The notes: a model not told the origin generated them from the sequence alone. A DNA stretch of 32,082 nt from Sphingomonas palustris (GCA_026225215.1 JAMFSI010000022.1:1-32082), one strand, 5' to 3'; numbered from the stretch's first letter, positions 1-8,665 are shown. Program-made: numbers and translations.

Positions 1-68
1 GTGATACGGCGGAAACGGTGAGGGTGCCGCGTCGCCTTCGGATTGGCTTTATCGGAGGGGCATGGTGC

Positions 69-920
69 GTGCAAACCATCAATCGGATTGATCCACTGCG
101 CAGTGCGGTCAGCGCGCTGCGACTGGACGGGCCACTGGCGTTGGTGCCGACGATGGGGGCGCTGCATGAGGGCCATTTGTCGCTGGTGCGCGAGGCCAAG
201 CGGCTGGCCGCGCATGTTGCCGTGTCGATTTTCGTCAATCCGTTGCAATTCGGTGCCGGTGAGGATCTGGATGCTTATCCTCGCCAATTGGCGCGCGATG
301 CCGCCATGTTGGAGCGCGAGGGCGTGGCGCTGCTATGGGCGCCATCGGTCGAAGTGATGTATCCTTCGGGCTTTGCCACCAATATCTCGGTCAGCGGGGT
401 CAGCGAAGGACTATGCGGTGGCTCGCGGCCGGGGCATTTCGACGGCGTGGCGACAGTCGTGAGCAAGCTGTTTCACCAGGTTCAGCCCGATATTGCGCTG
501 TTCGGCGAGAAGGATTGGCAGCAGTTGGCGGTGATCCGCCGGATGGCGCGCGATCTCGATCTTACCCAGCCTCACGCGGATGCAATCTTCGGGGTGCCAA
601 TCATGCGTGAAGCGGACGGTTTGGCGATGTCATCGCGCAATGCCTATCTCACTTCGGATGAACGCATTCAGGCGGTAACTTTGGCGATCGCAATGCGCGC
701 AACGGTGGCTGAAATTCTTGGCGGCGGGGAGGTTGCTGTGGCGCTCGAAAAACTGCGCGAGGCTTTGCTGGCAGGTGGTTTTAGATCGGTGGATTATGCC
801 GAATTGCGCGAGGCGAACTCGCTGGTTGCACTCGACGAACTGGGCACTTCTTCCGCCCGACTGTTAGTCGCGGCCCATATCGGCCGGACGCGGCTGATCG
901 ACAACATCGCAGTGGGCTGA
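69..920 (+). CDS. panC: Pantothenate synthetase (pantoate--beta-alanine ligase)
   Basis: Condenses pantoate and beta-alanine with ATP in the cytoplasm, the last step of pantothenate (vitamin B5, CoA precursor) synthesis. With a GTG start at 69 the protein is 283 residues, the usual family length. Visible family motifs are PTMGALHEGH (about residues 27-36, the HIGH-like nucleotide-binding signature), FVNPLQF (55-61), RPGHFDGV (120-127, pantoate site), GEKDWQQL (146-153) and MSSRNAYL (187-194, KMSKS-like loop). The reading frame is open back to position 18, but a strong GGAGGGG ribosome site at 54-60 lies 8 nt before the GTG and the upstream residues do not resemble PanC, so I prefer 69. No other pantothenate gene is adjacent. 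The downstream small gene on the same strand may be co-transcribed. Confidence 0.95.
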   Translation: MQTINRIDPLRSAVSALRLDGPLALVPTMGALHEGHLSLVREAKRLAAHVAVSIFVNPLQFGAGEDLDAYPRQLARDAAMLEREGVALLWAPSVEVMYPSGFATNISVSGVSEGLCGGSRPGHFDGVATVVSKLFHQVQPDIALFGEKDWQQLAVIRRMARDLDLTQPHADAIFGVPIMREADGLAMSSRNAYLTSDERIQAVTLAIAMRATVAEILGGGEVAVALEKLREALLAGGFRSVDYAELREANSLVALDELGTSSARLLVAAHIGRTRLIDNIAVG

Positions 921-968
921 TATTCTGGCTCCGTTCCCGACTCAACGTCGCGGCGCTTGGAGTTTACC

Positions 969-1226
969 ATGGCCGAAATGGATTCACTCCAGGCGCGCAT
1001 GAGCAGTCTTGAGCGCCGAATAGCCGAGGCGCGCGAGCGGCTGACGCTCCATTCGACGCTTCATCAGGATCATGCGGCGACGCTCGACGAATTGACCGAA
1101 CGCTATCTGCACCTGCAGCAGCAGTTGCAGAGCGAAGCCGTCGGCCTGGAAGCGCAGGGCATGCATGTCGACAGTTTCGAGAAGACCGTGCTGACTTGGA
1201 TCAACGGGCTGACTCTGAGCCATTAA
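969..1226 (+). CDS. Small conserved coiled-coil hypothetical protein
   Basis: An 85-residue, highly charged protein of unknown function. Residues about 5-65 are rich in Glu, Arg, Leu and Gln with heptad-like spacing (SLERRIAEARERL, then ELTERYLHLQQQLQ), so a helical coiled coil is likely. There is no signal peptide or membrane segment. The ATG at 969 is preceded by GGAG at 959-962; an in-frame TTG at 957 is possible but overlaps this ribosome site. It lies 48 nt after panC on the same strand and converges on apt, with only 12 nt between the two stop codons. I do not recognise a named family; the small size and coiled coil suggest a structural or adaptor role, but this is a guess. Confidence 0.7.
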   Translation: MAEMDSLQARMSSLERRIAEARERLTLHSTLHQDHAATLDELTERYLHLQQQLQSEAVGLEAQGMHVDSFEKTVLTWINGLTLSH

Positions 1227-1246
1227 GGCTCGTGATCCTTAATGGC
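1219..1246. terminator. Bidirectional hairpin containing the stop codons of two convergent genes
   Basis: Perfect 10-bp arms GCCATTAAGG (1219-1228) and CCTTAATGGC (1237-1246) enclose an 8-nt loop. Each arm contains the final His codon and TAA stop of one of the convergent genes: the small coiled-coil gene on plus and apt on minus. There is no long T-run, so termination efficiency is uncertain. Confidence 0.5.
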
Positions 1247-1775
1247 CGGGAAAAGTCATCAAGACGTCCACGACCAGGCCTTCATTGCGCAACCTCTGCG
1301 CACCACCGAGATCCGGCAAGTCGATCACGAACAAGGCCTGACTGACCACCGCTCCAGCGCGATGGAGCAACTGCAGGGCAGCATGCGCCGTGCCGCCTGT
1401 GGCGATGAGGTCGTCGATGACGACCACATTCTGCCCCGCGGTGATCGCATCGGGATCGACCTCTAGCGTGTCGGTGCCATATTCGAGCGCATAGTCGATG
1501 GCCAGCACCGGGACGGGCAGCTTACCGGGCTTGCGGACCGGGACGAAGGGAAGCCCGAGACGAGCAGCCACCGCCGCGCCGAAGATAAAGCCGCGCGCCT
1601 CGATCCCGGCGATTGCCTGTGCGCCGCAGGCCTCAGCGCGCTCGGCCAGCAAGGCGATGGCTGCGGCAAAGCCGGCGCCGTGGCCGATCAGCGTGGTGAT
1701 ATCGCGAAACAGGATGCCCGGCTTGGGAAAGTCCGGCACGCAGCGGACGAGTGCCTTGAGTTCATCTGGCGTCAT
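1239..1775 (-). CDS. apt: Adenine phosphoribosyltransferase
   Basis: Salvages adenine by joining it to PRPP to form AMP and pyrophosphate, in the cytoplasm. With the ATG at 1773-1775 the protein is 178 residues, normal for the family. The PRPP-binding signature VVVIDDLIATGGTA is at about residues 117-130, and PDFPKPGILFRDIT near the N terminus and IEARGFIFG (about 58-66) are typical of bacterial Apt. An in-frame start six codons upstream exists, but AAGGAG lies 5 nt before the chosen ATG. It lies downstream of the bc1 operon in the same direction, separated by about 150 nt holding two GC-rich palindromes, so it is probably transcribed separately. Confidence 0.95.
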   Translation of the reverse strand: MTPDELKALVRCVPDFPKPGILFRDITTLIGHGAGFAAAIALLAERAEACGAQAIAGIEARGFIFGAAVAARLGLPFVPVRKPGKLPVPVLAIDYALEYGTDTLEVDPDAITAGQNVVVIDDLIATGGTAHAALQLLHRAGAVVSQALFVIDLPDLGGAQRLRNEGLVVDVLMTFPGH

Positions 1776-1794
1776 GGCAGCTCCTTGGAGCATA

Positions 1795-1823
1795 AGACCT
1801 GGGGCCAGAGGCCCCAGACCCCA
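1795..1823. repeat. GC-rich palindromic repeat A, copy 1
   Basis: A 29-bp sequence whose core has 8-bp arms CTGGGGCC (1799-1806) and GGCCCCAG (1810-1817) around loop AGA. An identical 29-bp copy in inverted orientation is at 8630-8658. It sits just upstream of apt and downstream of petC, so it could act as a terminator, but identity extending beyond the stem suggests a dispersed repeat family. Confidence 0.75.
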
Positions 1824-1892
1824 ATACGTCTTTCGACTTACGGCCCGCGAGCAACGGTGCCACCGGCACTCCCTATCGCCGGAAGACGGAAT

Positions 1893-1922
1893 GGGAGCGC
1901 GAGGGGCCCCGCCCCTCGCATC
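1893..1922. repeat. GC-rich palindromic repeat B, copy 1 (petC terminator candidate)
   Basis: Palindrome with arms GCGAGGGG (1899-1906) and CCCCTCGC (1912-1919), starting 9 nt beyond the petC stop codon on the minus strand. A related palindrome with the same flank (GGAGCGCGAGGG) occurs in inverted orientation at 8484-8514, again paired with repeat A. It may terminate the bc1 transcript; no T-run follows on the minus strand. Confidence 0.6.
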
Positions 1923-1928
1923 TTAACT

Positions 1929-2741
1929 TCAGTGCTTCTTGCCAGCCCAGACGTTCTGATACGCCATGTAAGCCAAGCCCGTCGCGAAGATCAGGAAGAT
2001 CAGCACGGCCCAGCCAGCCTGATGCCGGTTTTCAAGCTTGGGTTCGGCGGTCCAGACGAGGAACGCGGCAACGTCCTGCGCCATCTGATCGACGGTCGGC
2101 TTGGTGCCATCCTTGTAGCTCACCTGGCCATCGCTGGTCAGCGGCGGCGGCATGGCGATGTTGAGGTTAGCGAAATAGGGATTGTAATGCAGGCCATCGG
2201 GCGTCTTGGAGTCCGGGAACTTGGCGAGCAAATCTGCAGGCTGGTCCTGATAGCCGGTCAGCACGGAATAGATGTAAGCCGGGCCACCCTCACGAGCCTT
2301 GGCGATCAGCGACAGATCGGGCGGGGTGCCCTGGCCGCCGTAAACCACCGGCGGGAAGTGATCGGTGGGCATGCCGTTATCATTCTTCACTTCGCCGGTC
2401 TTGGGGTCGTAGTGCGGAATCTTGTGCTTGGCGGCAATCGCCTTCACTTCATCATCGTTATAGCCGATTGCCTTCAGGTCACGGAAGGCCACCTGATGGA
2501 GCATGTGGCAGTTCGAACAGACCTCGGTGTAAACCTGGAAGCCGCGCTGGACCTGCTGCATGTCGAACTTGCCGAGCGGTCCGTCGCTGGCGAGCGCCAG
2601 TTCCTTGGGCTCTTTATGGTACACGTTGACCGCCGTCGCCGCGGGCGGCTCGGAGATGTAGCTGTAGGCTCCCTTGCCAAAGGAGAACAGCAGCGCCGCC
2701 GAGAAGAACAGCCCGACGAGGATGGAGAAGATACGAATCAT
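1929..2741 (-). CDS. petC: Cytochrome c1 of the cytochrome bc1 complex
   Basis: Haem-c subunit of respiratory complex III; passes electrons from the Rieske centre to soluble or membrane cytochrome c on the periplasmic side. The 270-residue protein begins with a signal or anchor helix (about residues 4-24), carries the haem site CSNCH (75-79), and has the axial Met region IAMPPPLTSDG (Met about 197). A C-terminal membrane helix (about 241-262) precedes a basic tail AGKKH. It is the last gene of petA-petB-petC, 28 nt after petB. A GC-rich hairpin follows the stop codon. No truncation or unusual residue is visible. Confidence 0.96.
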   Translation of the reverse strand: MIRIFSILVGLFFSAALLFSFGKGAYSYISEPPAATAVNVYHKEPKELALASDGPLGKFDMQQVQRGFQVYTEVCSNCHMLHQVAFRDLKAIGYNDDEVKAIAAKHKIPHYDPKTGEVKNDNGMPTDHFPPVVYGGQGTPPDLSLIAKAREGGPAYIYSVLTGYQDQPADLLAKFPDSKTPDGLHYNPYFANLNIAMPPPLTSDGQVSYKDGTKPTVDQMAQDVAAFLVWTAEPKLENRHQAGWAVLIFLIFATGLAYMAYQNVWAGKKH

Positions 2742-2769
2742 TGGAGTGTCTCTTTCCGTCTCGCGCGGG

Positions 2770-4044
2770 TCAGGCCGTCAGCACTGCATGGTCATCTTTG
2801 CCCAGCACCGCCTCGGTGATCGAGAAGGGCAGCGGCTCGGGCTTTTCCAGCGACGAGACGATCGGTAGAATGACGAGGAAGTGCAGGAAGTAATAGATCG
2901 CCAGGACCTGGCTGATCATCACATAGGGCTCGCGCGCCGGCGCACCGCCGCAATAGCCGAGCGCCAGAACGTCGATGACCAGCACCCAGAAGAACTTGCG
3001 GTGCAGCGGGCGATAATGGCCGGAGCGGACCGGCGAACGATCGAGCCAGGGCAGGAAGAACCACACCAGGATCGCGCTGAACATCGCGAGCACGCCCATC
3101 AGCTTGGCCGGGATGATGAAGAAGTCCTGGGTGAAGGCGCGAAGGATCGCATAAAATGGCCAGAAGTACCATTCGGGAACGATATGCGCCGGCGTCTGCA
3201 TCGGGTTGGCCGGGATATAATTATCCGGGTGGCCGAACTGGTTCGGGGCGAAGAACACCACTGCGCAATAGAGGATCAGGAACACGCCCAATCCGAAGCC
3301 GTCCTTCGCCGTGTAATAGGGATGGAACGGCACGGTATCGCTTTCGGTCTTCACTTCGACGCCGGTCGGATTCGACGAGCCCGGAATGTGCAGCGACCAG
3401 ATGTGCAGGATAACCACGCCGAGGATCACGAAGGGCAGCAGGAAGTGCAGCGAGAAGAAGCGATTGAGCGCAGCGTCGCCAGGCGCGAAACCGCCCAGCA
3501 GCCAGGTGTGCAGCGCGCCGCCGATCAGCGGAATGGCGCTGAAGAGCCCGGTGATCACCTGCGCCCCCCAATAACTCATCTGGCCCCAGGGAAGCACATA
3601 ACCCATGAACGCCGTGGCCATCATCAGCAGGAAGATGACGACGCCGAGCAGCCAGATCATTTCCCGCGGCGGTTTGTAGGAGCCGTAGAAAAAGCCGCGG
3701 AAGATATGGATATAGACCACCGCGAAGAAGGCCGAGGCGCCATTGGCGTGGGCATACCGCAGCAGCCAGCCGTAATTGACGTCACGCATGATATGCTCGG
3801 TCGAATCGAAGGCAATGCCTGCGTTCGAGGCGTAATGCATGGCAAGAACAATGCCGGTGACGATCTGGATGAGCAGGCAGAAGCCCGCCAGTACGCCGAA
3901 ATTCCACGCGTAATTGAGGTTGCGCGGCACCGGATAGCCGGCGCCCACGGCGTTATAGACGAAGCGCGGCAGCGGCAGCTTCTCGTCCAGATACACCATG
4001 AGGGGGTGGCTTGGCTTGTAATGTTGGGCCCAGGGAAAGCTCAT
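2770..4044 (-). CDS. petB: Cytochrome b of the cytochrome bc1 complex
   Basis: Integral membrane core of complex III, oxidising ubiquinol at the Qo site and reducing quinone at the Qi site through two b haems. The protein is 424 residues, consistent with the full-length alphaproteobacterial form rather than a split b6/subunit IV. Recognisable segments are NLNYAWNFG and [10 protein letters not shown] near the N terminus, [12 protein letters not shown] followed by [13 protein letters not shown] (haem ligands), [15 protein letters not shown] (Qo loop), [20 protein letters not shown] (second haem ligand pair) and [14 protein letters not shown] (the PEWY motif). At least eight hydrophobic helices are visible. 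It starts 10 nt after the Rieske gene with GAGG upstream, consistent with a single operon. Confidence 0.97.
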   Translation of the reverse strand: MSFPWAQHYKPSHPLMVYLDEKLPLPRFVYNAVGAGYPVPRNLNYAWNFGVLAGFCLLIQIVTGIVLAMHYASNAGIAFDSTEHIMRDVNYGWLLRYAHANGASAFFAVVYIHIFRGFFYGSYKPPREMIWLLGVVIFLLMMATAFMGYVLPWGQMSYWGAQVITGLFSAIPLIGGALHTWLLGGFAPGDAALNRFFSLHFLLPFVILGVVILHIWSLHIPGSSNPTGVEVKTESDTVPFHPYYTAKDGFGLGVFLILYCAVVFFAPNQFGHPDNYIPANPMQTPAHIVPEWYFWPFYAILRAFTQDFFIIPAKLMGVLAMFSAILVWFFLPWLDRSPVRSGHYRPLHRKFFWVLVIDVLALGYCGGAPAREPYVMISQVLAIYYFLHFLVILPIVSSLEKPEPLPFSITEAVLGKDDHAVLTA

Positions 4045-4054
4045 CTATCTGACC

Positions 4055-4630
4055 TCAGCCTACCTTGATTGCGGTATCGGTGGTGAATGCATAGTCCGGC
4101 ACTTCGAGATTTTTCGGCGCCGGGCCTTTGCGGATGCGCGCCGCGGTATCGTATTGCGAACCGTGGCACGGGCAGAAATAGCCGCCGAACTCGCCGCGAT
4201 TTTCCGTCGAGACGATGCCCAATGGAACGCAGCCGAGGTGGGTACATACGGCCATGGTAATCAGCCATTCGGTCTTGCCCGGCTTGGTGCGCTGGGCCAG
4301 CGTCTCGGGATCGCGCAGCGACGCCACCGGCACAGCGTCTGCGGCAGCAATTTCCTTGGGCGTCAGGCGGCGGACGAACAGCGGCTGCGAGCGGAACACC
4401 GCTTTAATCCCCTGCCCCACCTGGATCGACGCCAGATCGACGTCAGTCGAGCTTTCGGCGAGCACATCGGCGGAAGGCGCCATCTGGCTGACCAGCGGCA
4501 ACAGCACCGACACCGCGCCGACGCCAGCGGCGCTGACCGCAGCGATATTGATGAAATCACGTCGCCGCACACCGCCGTCTGTCACGACTGGCGCGTGCTC
4601 CGGAGTGTCAATGACCGCATCGTCTGCCAT
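4055..4630 (-). CDS. petA: Ubiquinol-cytochrome c reductase Rieske iron-sulfur subunit
   Basis: Carries the [2Fe-2S] centre that takes the first electron from ubiquinol in complex III. The 191-residue protein has a Tat-type N terminus with RRRDFINIAA (about 22-31) followed by a hydrophobic helix that probably stays as the anchor. The cluster-binding boxes are CTHLGC (about 129-134) and CPCHGS (about 153-158), with the four expected Cys/His ligands and the disulphide cysteines. The ATG at 4628-4630 has AAAGG about 6 nt upstream. It is the first gene of petABC, so the operon promoter should lie in the roughly 400-bp gap above it. Confidence 0.97.
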   Translation of the reverse strand: MADDAVIDTPEHAPVVTDGGVRRRDFINIAAVSAAGVGAVSVLLPLVSQMAPSADVLAESSTDVDLASIQVGQGIKAVFRSQPLFVRRLTPKEIAAADAVPVASLRDPETLAQRTKPGKTEWLITMAVCTHLGCVPLGIVSTENRGEFGGYFCPCHGSQYDTAARIRKGPAPKNLEVPDYAFTTDTAIKVG

Positions 4631-4902
4631 GATAGACCTTTGCTTTGTTACTTCGACCCCGCCCCGGCTCCTACGGAGCTGGAACGGGCGTTAAACCCGA
4701 TTGCGTTTGCGCGTCCAGGATGCCCCCCGAAGCGCGCGCCTGGCCAGGTTATGGCCCCTGCAGACGCCGACTTCGCCGGCCTGATAGCCGCGAAACCGTG
4801 GCCTGCCAACCGACTTTTTGCCAATGCGAACAAGCGTCGCGAACAGGTGGCAAACATCGGGGGAATACGCAATCGCCAAGATGATGCCTGCGGAAGAATG
4901 AT

Positions 4903-4939
4903 ACCGAGGTACGATGAGCCTGTCTCATCGTACCTCGGT
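4903..4939. terminator. Strong perfect hairpin, 16-bp arms
   Basis: Perfect 16-bp arms (4903-4918 and 4924-4939, ACCGAGGTACGATGAG and its complement) around a 5-nt loop CCTGT. It lies between pgeF and petA and could stop read-through in either direction. TT follows on plus, but no clear T-run is seen on minus, so it could also be a protein-binding dyad. Confidence 0.55.
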
Positions 4940-4968
4940 TAAGCCCGTCGCCCCATGCTTGAGCATTT

Positions 4969-5003
4969 CCAAGGCGTGATGCAGAAGCATCTTAGCGCCT
5001 TGG
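4969..5003 (-). terminator. Interrupted hairpin downstream of pgeF
   Basis: Outer arms CCAAGGCG (4969-4976) and CGCCTTGG (4996-5003) with an inner ATGC/GCAT stem. It lies 25 nt past the pgeF stop in the direction of transcription, so it is a plausible terminator of the pepN-pgeF transcript. Confidence 0.4.
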
Positions 5004-5028
5004 CGAAGTCGAAATCCTATTGCAGCTT

Positions 5029-5796
5029 TTACAGTCCGATCAATGCGATCTGCCGACCATACGCCGGCTCGCCCCTGTGCGTGGCGCGGCGGAAGGAGAA
5101 AAACCGTTCGGGCGCCGCATAGGTATCGAGCCGCAGCGGTTCGACGACGGCGATCCCGGCGGATCGCAGGCGATGCGCCACATAGGCTTCGAGATCGAAC
5201 TGCCAGTGGCCGGGGCGGCCCGCGCTGAAAAACTGGGCATCGCTATCGTCGAACCGCCCGCGAAATCCGTCGTCCACTTCATAGCTGGCGTGAGCAATAC
5301 AGGGTCCGATGGCCGCTACCATCCGCGAGGGGCGAGCACCGAGCGCCACCATCGCGGCTATGGTCCGATCGGTCACCCCCGCCAGCGCACCTTTCCAGCC
5401 GGCATGGGCAGCGCCGATCACCCCGGCTTCGTGGTCGGCCAGCAGCACTGGTGCGCAGTCGGCGGTGAGGATGCCGAGCAAAAGGCCGGGGCGGTCGGTG
5501 ACCAGCGCATCGGCATGCGGGCGAGCGCTATCGTCCCAAGGCTCGGTGACGGTGACGCAATCGGGCGAATGCACCTGGTATACCGTGATCAGCCGCGCGC
5601 CGGGCTGCACGGCGGCAACGGCTCTTGCGCGGTTTTCAGCCACGGCTTCGGGATTGTCACCCTCCGGCCCGATACTGCCCAAGCCAACATTGAGCCCGGC
5701 GACGAGCCCGGTCGAAACGCCGCCCCGGCGCCCGCAGAAGCCATGCGGCACGCCCTGGAGCGCAGCGGCCCTGATAACCTCAACTGGCTCAACCAA
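5029..5796 (-). CDS. pgeF: Peptidoglycan editing factor / multicopper-oxidase-like (laccase domain) protein
   Basis: Member of the YfiH/PgeF family, which removes mis-incorporated amino acids from cytoplasmic peptidoglycan precursors; older annotations call it polyphenol oxidase or laccase domain protein. Family signatures are PHGFCGRRGGVSTG near the N terminus, VYQVHSPDCV, TADCAPVLL followed by GAAHAGWKG, and AIGPCI, giving the conserved His and Cys metal or catalytic residues. With the TTG start at 5794-5796 the protein is 255 residues and overlaps the end of pepN by 8 nt, a typical coupled arrangement. An alternative TTG at 5848-5850, with GGAG upstream, would add 18 residues that are not conserved-looking. 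The start is therefore uncertain; the identity is not. Confidence 0.9.
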   Translation of the reverse strand: MVEPVEVIRAAALQGVPHGFCGRRGGVSTGLVAGLNVGLGSIGPEGDNPEAVAENRARAVAAVQPGARLITVYQVHSPDCVTVTEPWDDSARPHADALVTDRPGLLLGILTADCAPVLLADHEAGVIGAAHAGWKGALAGVTDRTIAAMVALGARPSRMVAAIGPCIAHASYEVDDGFRGRFDDSDAQFFSAGRPGHWQFDLEAYVAHRLRSAGIAVVEPLRLDTYAAPERFFSFRRATHRGEPAYGRQIALIGL

Positions 5797-8422
5797 GGCT
5801 GCGGCTGACCTGCTCGTAAGTATCGCGCGAGAGATTGGGCGTTTCGACAATCCGCTCCAGCTCGGTGCGCATCAGCGCCCCACGCCCCGGCTCGATCCGC
5901 CGCCAGCGCCCTAGCGAGGGCACGAACCGCGCCGCCGTCTGGGCATTGATCGGATCGAGCGCGAGGATAAGGTCGGCGATCAGGCGATAGCCACTGCCAT
6001 CGGCGGCATGAAACGCGCCCGCGTTCACGGCAAAACCCATGTAGAGCGCCCGGACCCGATTGGGATTATTCATGGTGAAATCGGGGTGCTCGACCAGCGC
6101 GCGGACATGCGCCTGCGCGTCGGGATGCAGCGATCCCGACTGCAGCGAAAACCACTTGTCGATCACCAGCGCATTGCCGGCATAGCGCTGGTGGAAATCG
6201 GCCAGCATCTCGGCCCGCGCCGGGTTCTCGAGCCCGCAGAGCACCATCAGCGCGCCCTGGCGGTCGGTCATATTATCCGCCGCGCGATATTGGGCGGCGG
6301 CACGCTTTGCTGCCTCGTCCGGCAGTCCGGCGGCCAGCAGTGTCAGCGCCTGGGTCTTGAGCTTGCGTGCACCGCGTGCCGCTGCCGTCATGCTGAATGG
6401 CACTGCGCTGACCCGGTCATGCAGCGCCGTGAGTTCGGCGGACAAGGCTCGCGCCAGATTCGCCTTGAGCGCTTCACGCTCGGCGCGGATCGCCTGCGGG
6501 TCGGCCTGCGCCAATTGCTCGGCGATATAGGCCTCGGCGGGCAGGATCATCAGTTCGCCGCGCATCAGATCGTCGAGCGAGCCATCGGCCAATACCGCCG
6601 CCAGCGCGGACGAGATCGCCGCTTGGCCATTGGCGCGCTGGGCCGCATCCAGCCCCCCGCTGACCGCCCCAACCAAATGGCCGAGCATCAGGCTCTGCAT
6701 CGCTTCATAGCGAGCGAAGGAATCATCGTCGTGCGCGGCCAGGAACACCAGATCCTCGGGCGACGTGTCCGCCGCGATGCTCACCGGCGCCGAATAGCCC
6801 CGATTCAGCGACAACACCGGTCGGCTGGAAAAACCAGAAAAGGTGAAATCCGCAGAAGCCTTGTCCAATACCACCAGCTGTTCGCCGCCATGCTTGCCGG
6901 TAGCGCGATCGAACAGGGCGACGCGCAGGGGAATCGGCATCGGCTGCTTCTCGGGCTGGCTCGGCGTCACCGGCACTTGCTGAGTGAGATGCAAGGTCGC
7001 GGTATCGCCTGCGTGCGTCAGCCGCGCGGTCAGTTGCGGCGTGCCGGCCTGGCCATACCACAAGCGGAACTGGCCCAGATCGAGCCCCGCGCCATCCTCG
7101 ATCGCCTTGATGAAATCCTCGCAAGTCGCCGCCTCGCCATCGTGGCGAGCGAAATAGAGGTCGGTGCCGGCGCGAAACCGCGCTTCCCCCGCCATCGTCC
7201 GCATCATGCGGATCACCTCGGCGCCCTTGTTATAGACCGTCGCGGTGTAGAAATTGGAGATTTCCTGATAGGAATCGGGCCGGATCGGATGCGCCAGCGG
7301 GCCCGAATCCTCTGGAAACTGCGCCGATCGCAGCACCCGCACATCCTCGATCCGCTTCACCGCAGGCGAGCCCATCGCCGCGCTGAACAGCTGATCGCGC
7401 AGCACCGTGAAGCCTTCCTTGAGGCTCAGCTGAAACCAGTCGCGACAGGTGATCCGGTTGCCCGACCAATTGTGGAAATACTCATGGCCGATCACCCCTT
7501 CGACGCCATCGTAATCGCCATCGGTGGCGGTCTCCGGATCGGCCAGCACATAACGGGTATTGAAGACGTTGAGCCCCTTGTTCTCCATCGCCCCCATGTT
7601 GAAATCGGATACGGCAACGATGTTGAACAGATCGAGATCGTATTCGCGCCCGAACGCTTCCTCGTCCCAGCGCATCGATTCGATCAGCGAGCGCATCGCA
7701 TGATGCGTGCGCCCTTCATCACCAGCGCGGACCCAGATGCCCAGCTCGACCTTGCGTCCGCTCATGGTCGTAAAGCTGCCGCGATTGGCGACGAGATCGC
7801 CCGCGACCAGCGCGAACAAATAGCTCGGCTTGGGCCAGGGATCGTGCCATTCGGCCCAATGCGTGCCATCCGCGCCTTGCCCCTTGGCGGTGCAATTGCC
7901 GTTGGACAGCAGCACCGGAAATGCCGTCGCATCACCCGCCATCCGCACCCGGTAGACCGACAGCACATCGGGGCGATCGGGGAAGAAAGTGATCCGCCGG
8001 AAACCCTCGGCCTCGCACTGGGTGCACAGCATGCCGTTCGAGGCGTAAAGCCCCATCAACTGGCTGTTAGCGATGGGTTTGATCGCAGTCTCGATAGCGA
8101 TCTCATGCGCGTCGCCCGGCAAGTCGATCACCAGGTCCGACCCATCCATCCGCCAGTCGTTGCGAGCGATACCGTCGAGTGAAACCGAGCGAGCGGCGAG
8201 GCCATCGCCATTCAACCGCAGCGGTGCATCGCCGCTACCCGCCGGATTGCGCTTCACTTGCAACCGCGCGGTAACCCGCGTTTCCTCCAGCCCCAGCGCG
8301 AAATCCAGCGCCACTTCGGGCACCAGCCATTCCGGTGGCCGATAGTCTTCGCGCTGAATCAGCGGAGGCAGGGAAGGGGTCGGCGCGGTGCCGGCGGTCT
8401 CGGGGTTGGTGACGATATCCAT
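5789..8422 (-). CDS. pepN: Aminopeptidase N (M1 family zinc metallopeptidase)
   Basis: Cytoplasmic zinc aminopeptidase that trims N-terminal residues from peptides. With the ATG at 8420-8422 the protein is 877 residues, close to the 870 of the Escherichia coli enzyme. Catalytic elements are the exopeptidase motif GAMENKG (about 277-283) and the zinc site HEYFHNW (about 313-319) with the third ligand Glu in LKEGFTV (about 336). The C-terminal helical half, rich in Ala and Leu, is complete. An in-frame ATG at 8471-8473 would add 17 residues, but AAGAAG lies just before the chosen ATG. It is followed by pgeF with an 8-nt overlap, so the two genes are probably one transcript. Confidence 0.94.
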   Translation of the reverse strand: MDIVTNPETAGTAPTPSLPPLIQREDYRPPEWLVPEVALDFALGLEETRVTARLQVKRNPAGSGDAPLRLNGDGLAARSVSLDGIARNDWRMDGSDLVIDLPGDAHEIAIETAIKPIANSQLMGLYASNGMLCTQCEAEGFRRITFFPDRPDVLSVYRVRMAGDATAFPVLLSNGNCTAKGQGADGTHWAEWHDPWPKPSYLFALVAGDLVANRGSFTTMSGRKVELGIWVRAGDEGRTHHAMRSLIESMRWDEEAFGREYDLDLFNIVAVSDFNMGAMENKGLNVFNTRYVLADPETATDGDYDGVEGVIGHEYFHNWSGNRITCRDWFQLSLKEGFTVLRDQLFSAAMGSPAVKRIEDVRVLRSAQFPEDSGPLAHPIRPDSYQEISNFYTATVYNKGAEVIRMMRTMAGEARFRAGTDLYFARHDGEAATCEDFIKAIEDGAGLDLGQFRLWYGQAGTPQLTARLTHAGDTATLHLTQQVPVTPSQPEKQPMPIPLRVALFDRATGKHGGEQLVVLDKASADFTFSGFSSRPVLSLNRGYSAPVSIAADTSPEDLVFLAAHDDDSFARYEAMQSLMLGHLVGAVSGGLDAAQRANGQAAISSALAAVLADGSLDDLMRGELMILPAEAYIAEQLAQADPQAIRAEREALKANLARALSAELTALHDRVSAVPFSMTAAARGARKLKTQALTLLAAGLPDEAAKRAAAQYRAADNMTDRQGALMVLCGLENPARAEMLADFHQRYAGNALVIDKWFSLQSGSLHPDAQAHVRALVEHPDFTMNNPNRVRALYMGFAVNAGAFHAADGSGYRLIADLILALDPINAQTAARFVPSLGRWRRIEPGRGALMRTELERIVETPNLSRDTYEQVSRSLG

Positions 8423-8483
8423 GACACTCTTCTTAAAGCGGGATGGCAGAAAGCGGGAGAAAAGATTTAGCATTTAAGCATAG

Positions 8484-8514
8484 GTGCGAGGGCCTGAGGC
8501 CCTCGCGCTCCCCG
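8484..8514. repeat. GC-rich palindromic repeat B, copy 2
   Basis: Palindrome with perfect 9-bp arms GCGAGGGCC (8486-8494) and GGCCCTCGC (8498-8506) around loop TGA. It shares the GGAGCGCGAGGG flank of the copy at 1893-1922 but is inverted relative to it. It lies upstream of pepN and downstream of the reductase gene. Confidence 0.6.
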
Positions 8515-8629
8515 TCATTGGCTACCTCGCCTAACTTCTGCCCGTCGCGCCTCGCCGCGCAGCGGCTATAAAGCTTGCGGCGCGGCGATATAGAGCCAAG
8601 CCTGAGTGACAAGCTACGCCGACAACGAA

Positions 8630-8658
8630 TGGGGTCTGGGGCCTCTGGCCCCAGGTCT
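8630..8658. repeat. GC-rich palindromic repeat A, copy 2
   Basis: Exact reverse complement of the 29-bp sequence at 1795-1823, built on CTGGGGCC/GGCCCCAG arms. It begins 7 nt after the stop codon of the minus-strand reductase gene, so it may also serve as its terminator. Together with repeat B at 8484-8514 it reproduces the A...B pairing seen downstream of petC. Confidence 0.75.
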
Positions 8659-8665
8659 GGCTCTT

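Larger units (their letters stand above)
4631..5028. other. Gene-free interval with petABC leader and two hairpins
   Basis: About 400 bp between the divergently placed end of pgeF and the start of petA (both minus strand). I see no convincing coding frame. It should contain the petABC promoter, for which I cannot assign reliable -35/-10 boxes, and it contains the hairpins at 4903-4939 and 4969-5003, listed separately. Confidence 0.5.

Noticed and set aside
1680..2819. Long plus-strand open frame (379 codons)
   Set aside because: It lies antisense to petC and apt, whose identity is certain; composition is typical of the opposite strand of GC-rich genes.
2881..4068. Long plus-strand open frame (395 codons)
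   Set aside because: Antisense to petB; full of charged repeats such as EHREHAHQ that reflect hydrophobic codons on the other strand.
6008..8182. Very long plus-strand open frame (724 codons)
   Set aside because: Antisense to pepN, which has intact catalytic motifs.
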